Below, piece after piece: positions 9,122 through 16,820 of a stretch of DNA of 47,642 nucleotides. The notes under the pieces are model-generated. The model had not been told where the DNA came from, searched no databases, and saw nothing but the letters and a program-made list of their open reading frames with translations. The DNA is from Cytidiella melzeri (Eukaryota; Basidiomycota; Agaricomycetes; Polyporales; Irpicaceae): assembly GCA_022592445.1 (NCBI GenBank), contig JABYQR010000333.1:1-47642 (forward strand), in the 5' to 3' direction. Position numbers and translations under genes: made by a program. Each line of letters begins with the position of its first letter. Position 1 is the first letter of the stretch.

Positions 9122-10816
9122 GACGAAAAAGAGAACAAGGATCAGGTGGTACTGAAACCAGAACACTTCTGGATCCTTGCTACTAGTGCACTTGCCACTG
9201 CTTCTCCGCTCAAATCAAAGATCTGAGAATGCACAGAACAAGAAGCACAAGTTGCACAAGCTCTTGCTACCCTTTGAAAGAAGGGTCCTCTCAAACATGT
9301 TGGCGGTTTACTCGAATGGGAAGAGAGTGACGGACTCATCTATTACAAGGGAAAAATCTACATCCCTAATAACAAAGAGCTCCATTACAAAATTGTCAAA
9401 TCTTGCCATGACACACCCGCGGCTGGTCATCCGGGCAAACACGGCACCATAGAGCTAGTCTCACGACGCTATTGGTGGCCAAAGATGAATGCCTTCGTAG
9501 AGACTTACGTACTAGGTTGTGATTGCTGTCAATGCTACAAGTCAGCTCCACACCCTAAAGCAGTACTACAGCCTCAGGAGACTCCGGCCGGACCTTGGGA
9601 ACACGTCGGAGTAGATCTCATCACTCAGCTGTCACCCTCTAAGGGATTTGATTTGATCGTGGTCTACGTTGACCATTACTCCAATCAAACACACATCATC
9701 CCTACTACCACTAAGGTTAACGCTGAGGGGATTGCCAATCTACACTACAAAGAAGTTTTCCGACTTCATGGCATTCCCAAGAAGGTGTTCTCTGACCAAG
9801 GACCCCAGTTTGCAGCGCGCTTCATGTGTGCGCTCTATCACCGCCTGGGCATAGAGACTGGTTTTACAACCGCCTATCATCCGCAAGGAAATGGCAAAGA
9901 CAGATGCAAAAACCAGGATATTGAACAGTATCTGCGTCTATTCTGTCAGCATCAACAAGATGACTGGGTCCATCATCTACCGGCGGCTGAGTTTGCACTC
10001 AACTTGCAAGTACATGCGAGTAACTCTCAAACACCGTTTGAGGTCATCTACGGATATTGCCCCAACTTTACCATACCAGTTGGCAAGCGAAGCAATATCC
10101 CGTCGCTCAATGAGCGCCTTGACAACACGGCTCGAGTACGCAAAGAGACGGAAGCAGCTCTTTGTCTAAGCAAAGAGAGGATGAAGGAACTCTACGAATG
10201 CAAAAAGCGATCTCCACCAGTCTTCCAAGTGGGCAACATGGTCTGGCTGAACGCTAAGAAGGTCCAGATCCACCAGGCTACCCCTAAACTTGGTCCTCGA
10301 CAACTTGGCCTGTACAAAGTCATCAAACACATTGGCAATCTTGACTACAAGCTCGATCTACCCGGCTATCTCCGTATCTACCCCGTCTTCCACATTGACC
10401 GGCTAAGTCCCTGGCACGACAAAGGCAAAGACGTACGTCTACCTCCTGATCCTATCGTCATAGAAGGAGAAGAGCAGTACGTCGTCAAAAAGGTGCTAGA
10501 CAGCAGGCTACACGGACGATGGAAAAAATTGCAATTCCTAGTCAAATGGGAAGGGTATTCAGATGGACACAATAGCTGGGAACCAGTTGAAAACCTCCAG
10601 AATAGTCAAGAAGCAATTGACGACTTCTACAAAGCAAACCCCGGAGCACCCCGGGTCATCAAAGCTTCACTCTTTGCGGATCTCCGCTCGCACTTTTGGG
10701 AATTCAATACCCAGACTGACCCTGCTTTCCTTCGCACGATCTATCCATCTACATATGATCTTAGCTGGGATGAAGGCAAACACATTGGTCTGGATATCTC
10801 AAGAACATCACACTGA
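9122..10816 (+). pseudogene. gypsy pol remnant: integrase plus C-terminal chromodomain
   Basis: The frame opens right after the LTR with the RNase H-integrase linker (LKPEHF), is broken by TGA codons near 9226 and 9276, and then runs open to 10816. It has the integrase zinc-finger histidines (CHDTPAAGHPG) and cysteines (GCDCCQC). In the 443-residue reading from the ATG at 9485 the catalytic core has D44 (GVDLIT) and D104 (SDQGPQF). The third acidic residue is Asp139 in GNGKDR, where the family normally has Glu in GQTER. A GPY/F-like region follows (LGLYKVIKHIG), then a chromodomain at about 331-385 (FLVKWEGYSDGHNSWEP). Gag, protease, RT and most of RNase H are deleted. It is a chromovirus remnant and is not expected to be functional. 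Confidence 0.9.
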
Positions 10817-10855
10817 CGGGTAACGTCGAGTCAACGACACCGGAAGGGGAGAAAC

Positions 10856-10985
10856 TGTAACAGTAAGGTTACTACTCACCAGTTAAGTTGTTGAACTTGA
10901 GGGGATAGAGTGAGATAGAGTGTGAGAGAGGTGGTGAGCGAAGTACAAGAGAGTACTGAGTAGTCCTTTATCAACAGAGTGGATA
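10856..10985 (+). mobile_element. 3' LTR of the chromodomain gypsy, truncated
   Basis: It begins TGTAACAGTAAGGTTA right after a purine tract (GGAAGGGGAGAAAC). It matches the first 130 bp or so of the 8392 LTR, then ends abruptly at GAGTGGATA where copia RT sequence begins. Confidence 0.8.
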
Positions 10986-11133
10986 GCGTGATGGTATTGA
11001 TTACAATGCAAACAACTTGTTTGCTCCAGTCACGCGCATGAGTTCTATGCGACTCATACTTACACTTGCGGCTTCACTACACTTTGAGATTAACCAACTC
11101 GATGTTAAGTCCGCTTACTTATACGGTAAGATT
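10986..11133 (+). pseudogene. copia reverse transcriptase fragment, left half of a split element
   Basis: It reads GIDYNANNLFAPVTRMSS and QLDVKSAYLYGKI. The frame continues after the 3.9-kb insertion, at 15045, with DDEDLYLCPPPGD. The last 5 bp (AGATT, 11129-11133) are duplicated at 15040-15044, which proves that the two halves were once joined. Confidence 0.85.
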
Positions 11134-11890
11134 TGCCATGGATGGCCTGACTAGCCCTTAATTTTCGCAATTTACCTCTTGTTTTTATCTGTAAAACTCC
11201 GGGCTGCAGCTCAGTTGCAACCTTCTCTGCACAAACTCCTTTGCACGTCTATTAAGCGCCCGTATCACGTGGCTTAGACGCTCCACACGGTCACATTACT
11301 TGCTACTACGTCACACTGGCATGTGACTTAGCTTAAGTAAGACCACATGGCTACAACCACATGGCTCAGCCCATAGCTAGGGTTTGATGTCATAGATGAC
11401 GTCCACATGGACTCCTTTTGTTCTTTCCTTATTGTTCTCTTTATGGAAGGATGTTCTCACAGGTGTGGGAATGGAATACAATAGTTGGTCTCCTTTTAGA
11501 TAGATTGTCTCACGGGTAGAGTTCTTGGCAAGGTCTAGACAATAGCTATTGTTCTCCTTTAGGTAGTTCTTTTGTTCTTCGTTCACACGGCTTCTTGCAA
11601 AGCCTGCCCTCAACATGGTCTGTGCGCAGGTCCCTGAAGTCTATATATACTGCTACATGTACGCTCCTAGCCCCCCATCTCAACCTCTTGGTCTTTACTG
11701 GGCTAGGTAAGCAAACCCCCTCTGTACTACATAGCTGGTAGTACCCAATACTAACTTGGTCTTTACTGGGCTAGACATCTGCATAAGGTTTATAGCTGGT
11801 GAGAGTATTGAGCTTCACGCCTACCACCACCACTTCGTCGTCATCCACTTCGTGTCCCTGTTTGTCACGTCGAGCCTTGTCTCCGTGTCA
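11134..11890 (+). repeat. left LTR (sense) of the inverted-LTR gypsy derivative
   Basis: 757 bp. TATA box near 11643 (CTATATATAC). Predicted transcript start at about 11677, where the motif ATCTCAACCT begins (family form ATCTCGACCT, as at 8341). It ends CTCCGTGTCA. Confidence 0.85.
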
Positions 11891-11904
11891 TTAGGTCGAG
11901 ATCG
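11891..11904 (+). promoter_or_regulatory. primer-binding site of self-priming type
   Basis: TTAGGTCGAGATCG directly follows the LTR. Its AGGTCGAGAT part (11893-11902) is the exact reverse complement of the family motif ATCTCGACCT at the predicted 5' end of the RNA. It does not begin with TGG as tRNA 3'-end sites do. In Tf1/sushi-type gypsy elements the RNA 5' end folds back on such a site and primes cDNA synthesis. Confidence 0.75.
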
Positions 11905-11962
11905 TTGTGCAAACCCTGGGTCCACACTCCCACCGTTTTTAAAAGTTTATTCCTGTTTGACG

Positions 11963-12764
11963 AGTACGTCTCCGGTCTCTTCATACCGTTGAGCTACGCT
12001 TACGTCGTCCGTTTTCACCCCCTACGCGTTGTTTAGTGCCCAAAGACACGCGTCCCCGTTTTACAAAGAACCTCCCCACAACTGAGCCTCAGCTCAAGAG
12101 GTGTCTTCCTCCATCCTTCCTCGACGCTCTCGCTGACAAGCGTAAGAGTGGTCAACCTCATCGCTGGTCTGACAAAGACCTAGTCAACGTCGCCAAGTAC
12201 GTATCCAAAAAGCCGCCTGTCAAAGGCATCACCATCACCGTCCCCTCTTACGAGGAGAATCAACAACTTCGCGCTTCTGCCCGAGCCTACGGAGAACGCA
12301 TAGCAGAAGAACGTGCTCGCACACTAGCCGAGCAACAAACCCACAAGCCAACTCTTGCTGAGAGGCTTGCCAAACTTCCCCCGCCCACTCCTGCTCCCGC
12401 TGCACCCAAACCGGTGCTGATCGACTTTAAAAAGTTATCACCGGTTGACCTCATTGGCATCTTTAGGCCGAAGCTTACCGCAGTCCGCACCCGCCTACAA
12501 GCTCTCACAGAGCTTCAGGAACTCCTCAACTGTGCAGACCCCAATCACCGGCGTGCACTACTCCATCTTGTCAACAAAGTTAATCGCTTCCTCAACCGAC
12601 TTGACGAGGTTGCACCTGTCACAGCAGATCGCGAGTGGCAACTCCTGGACTGGGGTTGCAAAGCAATAGGGAAGGTTTCGTTTAAACAGCTTCGTAAGAA
12701 CTACAGCAAAGTTCTTGCCCAGCTCAACGTAGTTAACAACGATAGCTACTTCGAGTGGATTTAG
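11963..12764 (+). CDS. ORF1, conserved retroelement protein upstream of gag, unknown function
   Basis: About 242 residues, basic and Pro-rich in the middle, ending with REWQLLDWG and KAIGKVSFKQLRKNYS. The homologue at 45294-46121 shares this C-terminal block and PTLAERL/PSLAERF, so the protein is under some constraint. The open frame has no genomic ATG: it starts at GTG (12036). A likely intron, GTACGT (11964) to TTGTTTAG (12036), joins the A at 11963 to TG at 12037, giving AUG-CCC-AAA. The same arrangement is seen in the second copy. No known domain is recognised. It is not gag, which follows separately. It could be an accessory RNA- or particle-associated protein. Confidence 0.7.
11964..12036 (+). 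other. predicted leader intron that creates the ORF1 start codon
   Basis: 73 nt, donor GTACGT, acceptor TTGTTTAG. It lies between the primer site and ORF1. The exon before it ends in A and the exon after it starts with TG. A leader block (GTTTTTAAAAGTTTATTCC) just upstream is shared with the second copy, whose intron is at 45295-45363. Confidence 0.6.
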
Positions 12765-12834
12765 ATACTCCACAGTTTTTGCCCACTACGTCTTGTAGTA
12801 ATTGTATACATTTCTTCGCCTCACAACACAAGAC

Positions 12835-14085
12835 ATGGATCAGAACCAGCAGAACGCTGCTCCCGACACCGCCCCAGCTGCCGCTGCTAATCTCAGTGCT
12901 CAGGACATCCTCAACATGTTCAGAGTCTTGACACAAAGAATGGTGGACCTCACCAATCAGGTGGCTGCCTTGGCAGCTGTTCAGGCACCAGCCATCGCCG
13001 CGGCTACGCACGCGTCCCGAGAACGGAGTATTGTCGAGAAGCCAGTCTCTTTCAAGGGAAAGACGTCGTCAGAAGCAAGGCTTTTCCGGCATGCTTTCAT
13101 TGTTTGGGCCCAGAACCAGGGCAAAGCGTTCTTTCAACAGGACGCGCAAGGCCAGGTCCGGGTGGACAACAATGGCGCGAGGATCTTCGATCCTCACAAA
13201 CTCATCACCAGCGCCCTGTCGTTCATGCAAGACGACGCTGCCGACTGGGCCCGCCCTCATATTGAGGAGTTGGCCAGTAGCAAACCAGCTTTTGGCAATA
13301 GCTGGGATACATTTATCGAGGCTTTCAAAGCCAAATTCGAGCCTATAGACGCTGTCATGGAGGCCAAGACGAAGATCGCCAACATGAAGCAAGGCAACAA
13401 GACCTTTGCCGCCCACATCTCCGAGTTTGAGACATGGGCCCCTCGCACTGGCTGGAGCCAGCAGGACCTCTTCGATCGCCTCAAGTCGAGCTTGAGCACC
13501 GAGTACTTGCAACGCGTCTCGTACTTCCAAACCCGCGCCGCCACCTATGACGCACTCAAAGACCAATGCAAAGCGGTCGATGCTCAACTTGCCGACCTCC
13601 GCAACAGCACCGGCAAGGTCATGGTGGACAGCTCGTCAGGGCATGGCAAGTCCCATCAGCAGGCGTTCCGCAATCCCAACGCTATGGAGATTGACGCCTC
13701 CCGTTTCTCTGCCTTGTTTGACTCGCTCTTTGCGGGTCTGGGCAAACAGGAGATCTTCCAGAAATGGAAGAAGGAGATGAGCAAGCACTGCTCGGTTTGT
13801 GGATCGGAGAACCACAAGAAGAGGATCTCGAAGCACCCTGACGACCCGGTTTACAACCACTGTGGTGGTGCCGGTCACTGGGGGGCAGTTTGCCTGAAAC
13901 GGCTTCAAGGCGTCCCTAACGGACAAAAAGTCGCTGCGACCTCGTCGACCTCGTCGACCACTACTGCGCCGAAGCAAGACGCATCCAGTGACAAGGATGC
14001 TAAGATTGCTGCTCTCAAGGACATGCTGGACATCCAGAAAAAGCAAATGGATGAGATGGCAGCCAAAATCAACGCGGTTTTTTGA
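12835..14085 (+). CDS. gag: gypsy Gag polyprotein
   Basis: 416 residues from the ATG at 12835. It has a Gln/Ala-rich N-terminus, a retrotransposon-gag capsid domain at about 90-260 (ALSFMQDDAADWA, FIEAFKAKFEPIDAVMEAKT, FAAHISEFETWA), the NAMEID linker, then a Cys/His region (HCSVCGSENH, and NHCGGAGHWGAVC in which the first Cys of a CCHC knuckle is Tyr). It ends with a short coiled coil (DKDAKIAALKDMLDIQKKQM). It follows ORF1 by 70 nt in another frame. The homologous gag at 46437 shows that the organisation is conserved. The frame is intact despite the absence of pol. Confidence 0.85.
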   Translation: MDQNQQNAAPDTAPAAAANLSAQDILNMFRVLTQRMVDLTNQVAALAAVQAPAIAAATHASRERSIVEKPVSFKGKTSSEARLFRHAFIVWAQNQGKAFFQQDAQGQVRVDNNGARIFDPHKLITSALSFMQDDAADWARPHIEELASSKPAFGNSWDTFIEAFKAKFEPIDAVMEAKTKIANMKQGNKTFAAHISEFETWAPRTGWSQQDLFDRLKSSLSTEYLQRVSYFQTRAATYDALKDQCKAVDAQLADLRNSTGKVMVDSSSGHGKSHQQAFRNPNAMEIDASRFSALFDSLFAGLGKQEIFQKWKKEMSKHCSVCGSENHKKRISKHPDDPVYNHCGGAGHWGAVCLKRLQGVPNGQKVAATSSTSSTTTAPKQDASSDKDAKIAALKDMLDIQKKQMDEMAAKINAVF

Positions 14086-14280
14086 AGCGGACTCGTGACA
14101 CAGCCGCAGCTGCGAGTCCCCCCGATACCCTGTCCTCGTCTTCTACCTCGTCATCTTTGTGTACCATAGCAACTCCGTGCCCGTCGTCTACTATCTCTGC
14201 TTGTACTATATCGTCTCTAGACCGGTTATCGTCTCATTTCCGAATACATGTACGCTCCTAGCCCCCCGATCTCGACCTAA
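14086..14280 (+). other. post-gag sequence and fold-back junction
   Basis: After the gag stop, about 160 bp of unassigned sequence follow. Then come 22 bp identical to the end of U3 in sense orientation (14246-14267, ending CTCCTAGCCCCCC), then GATCTCGACCTAA (14268-14280), the complement of the primer site, which leads straight into the inverted LTR. The junction is therefore exactly at the RNA-start/primer-site pairing. Confidence 0.8.
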
Positions 14281-15039
14281 TGACATGGAGACAAGGCTCA
14301 ACGTGACAAACAGGGACACGAAGTGGATGACGACGAAGTGGTGGTGGTAGGCGTGAAGCTCAATACTCTCACCAGCTATAAACCTTATGCAGATGTCTAG
14401 CCCAGTAAAGACCAAGTTAGTATTGGGTACTACCAGCTATGTAGTACAGAGGGGGTTTGCTTACCTAGCCCAGTAAAGACCAAGAGGTCAAGATGGGGGG
14501 CTAGGAGCGTACATGTAGCAGTATATATAGACTTCAGGGACCTGCGCACAGACCATGTTGAGGGCAGGCTTTGCAAGAAGCCGTGTGAACGAAGAACAAA
14601 AGAGCTACCTAAAAGAGAACAATAGCTATTGTCTAGACCTTGCCAAGAACTCTACCCGTGAGACAATCTATCTAAAAGGAGACCAACTATTGTATTCCAT
14701 TCCCACACCTGTGAGAACATCCTTCCATAAAGAGAACAATAAGGAAAGAACAATAAGGAGCCCATGTGGACAGTATCTATGACGTCAAACCCTAGCTATG
14801 GGCTGAGCCTTGTGCTTGTAGCCATGTGGTCTTACTTAAGCTAAGTCACATGCCAGTGTGACGTAGTAGCAAGTAATGTGACCGTGTGGAGCGTCTAAGC
14901 CACGTGATACGGGCGCTTAATAGACGTGAAAAGGGAGTTTATGCAGAGAAGGTTGCAACTGAGCTGCAGCCCGGAGTTTTACAGATAAAAACAAGAGGTA
15001 AATTGCGAAAATTAAGGGCTAGTCCAGCCATCCATGACA
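14281..15039 (-). repeat. right LTR of the gypsy derivative, inverted
   Basis: 759 bp, near-identical reverse complement of 11134-11890. Read on the minus strand it starts TGTCATGGATGG and ends at TGTCA next to the primer-site complement. Its priming motif reads ATCTTGACCT, one C-to-T change from the family form. Confidence 0.85.
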
Positions 15040-15044
15040 AGATT

Positions 15045-16228
15045 AACGATGATGAAGATCTTTATCTTTGTCCGCCGCCTGGCGATCTACTGCCCAACTT
15101 GCCTAAGGGCTGGGTACTTAAACTACGCAAGACTATCTATGGCCTTAAACAAGCCAGACGTCGCTGGTACAAGGTACTACGCAATATACTTTTCCAACTT
15201 GGACTCAAGTGTTCAGACTACGATAACGCTGTCTTCTACCTTTACAGGGGAGACAAACTAATACTTATACTCGCTGTTCATGTCGACAATATTACTCTCT
15301 GTACTATTACTTCTGTCGTCACTGAACAATTTGAGATAGCACTTAGACAACATGTTGAGGTAACAAACGGTGGCACTATCCACTGGATGCTTGGCATGGA
15401 GATTGATTACGACAAAGCCTCTGGTGTTATCAAGCTTCGTCAACGCGATTACATCCAAACTATACTGAAACAAAACAACTTTGACCATGATCATACACGC
15501 CGTACGCCTATGATACACAAGCACAACTTAGCCCCCCGTGACTCGAAAGAACCTCGTCAGGACGCTGACGCTATTAAACAATACATGTCTTTAGTCGGTG
15601 GTTTACGATACGTCGCTGACTGTACTCGACCAGACGTTGCATCCTGCACTGGTCAACTTGCACGATATTTAGCTGACCCTTCTAAGGAAGACTTTGCTGC
15701 AGCTATAAAGTGTTACCTATAGTTGAAGAGAACGTGCGATTACTGGCTTGTCCTAGGAAACCAAGCAACTACTACTAATACTTCACTTGTTGGATACGCT
15801 GATTCTGACGGTATGACTACATACGGCAATAAACCAATAATGGGCTACACCTTGATATATAATGACTCGCTTATCTCTTGGTCAAGTAAGCGCGCAAAGC
15901 CGAACTATATGCCTTAGTGCATGTGTCAACTGAGGCTATATATCTAAAAGCACTCATTGACAAACTACTGAACTTTACTATGGATCCTGTCAAAATGTAT
16001 ACTGACAGTGCATCAACTATTGCCATTGTTAGCTCACCTGACGAGCAACATTTGCAACAAACTAAACACTTCGAAATTTGTAAGAATTTCATCAGCGATC
16101 GTGTACTCAAGATGTATCTAACTATTCATCACATATCTTCTAACAATCAACGTGCTGATACACTTACTAAAACACTACCTCTCGAAAAACTCAAGCACTT
16201 CAATGAACTACTTCATATTCGTGCTTGA
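15045..16228 (+). pseudogene. copia RT and RNase H, right half of a split degenerate element
   Basis: It continues the RT begun at 10986 with DDEDLYLCPPPGDLLPNLP, TIYGLKQARRRWY, LAVHVDN (the second Asp of the catalytic VDD is Asn), HWMLGMEI and LVGGLRYVADCTRPDVASC. An in-frame TAG at 15720 follows. RNase H motifs come next (GYADSDGM, then TDSASTIAIV). A deletion of about 28 bp near 15895, relative to the young copia, removes the SVTEAELYAL region. Closely related to the element at 33459-38712. Dead copy. Confidence 0.9.
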
Positions 16229-16235
16229 AGGGGAG

Positions 16236-16405
16236 TGTTCGACTATATTAATTAGACACTTAAAGTACGAGCACCGTAGTTACTGTATATAAGACTTACT
16301 CTGATCAATGCAACGATACGCACTTTTGATCCCCAACTCCCACTGTGTGATCTCTCTCAGTCTTGCTCTCTCAACGCTCTCCACTACTTTCATAGCCTTC
16401 TAACA
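16236..16405 (+). mobile_element. 3' LTR of the degenerate copia
   Basis: It follows the polypurine tract GAAGGGGAG and starts TGTTCGACTAT. It is aligned with the 174-bp LTR at 38539-38712 through GTATATAAGACTTACT-TGATCAATGCA and GATCCCCAACTC. The right end (CTAACA) is approximate. Confidence 0.8.
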
Positions 16406-16820
16406 AACCCTGTCTTTGACACAATCTCATTGTGATATCTTGTGCAATGCAGTTCTTGCTGTGCCCCTGCACATATAGATTTCCCTTTTCTTTCCACCTT
16501 ATCAAGTTCATGGAGTCCTTCCCTTCACCGATTGCGACATCTCCCCACTTTGCAGTGCTATAAGCTTCAAGACAATTATGTATTGGCTACATGGGACGAA
16601 ACTTAGTGGCGTGTATGCCATACACAGATCAGAAATCACAAATGATGAAAAATGCAACAGATTCAACGAAGACAGACATAGACAGATATACGACCTTATA
16701 AATGTAAAACAAGGACAAAAAGCACAAAAAAATCAATCGTCGTCGTCAAGCGGAAAACGGAGAGGATCCATATACGAGGATATCTGACGTAAGAAAAGAA
16801 GTTGGCAAATCCCTGCCGTA

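Larger units (their letters stand above)
11134..15039 (+). mobile_element. non-autonomous gypsy derivative with inverted LTRs, ORF1 and gag, no pol
   Basis: The element begins TGCCATGGATGG and ends CCATCCATGACA, flanked by the perfect 5-bp duplication AGATT, and sits in a copia RT gene. The left LTR (11134-11890) is in sense orientation; the right LTR (14281-15039) is a near-identical copy in opposite orientation. Between them are a self-priming-type primer site, a leader intron, ORF1 and gag. There is no protease, RT, RNase H or integrase. It was therefore mobilised with enzymes from another copy. Inward-facing promoters in the two LTRs would give converging transcripts, and the RNA could fold into a stem of about 750 bp. 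Confidence 0.85.

Noticed and set aside
13069..14046. Minus-strand ORFs across gag
   Set aside because: Opposite-strand shadows of the gag reading frame, which has clear capsid and Cys/His motifs.
11134..15039. A DNA transposon with long terminal inverted repeats
   Set aside because: The arms match LTRs found elsewhere in the window as single units, have TG...CA ends and a TATA box, are followed by a primer-type site, and the interior encodes Gag. No transposase is present.
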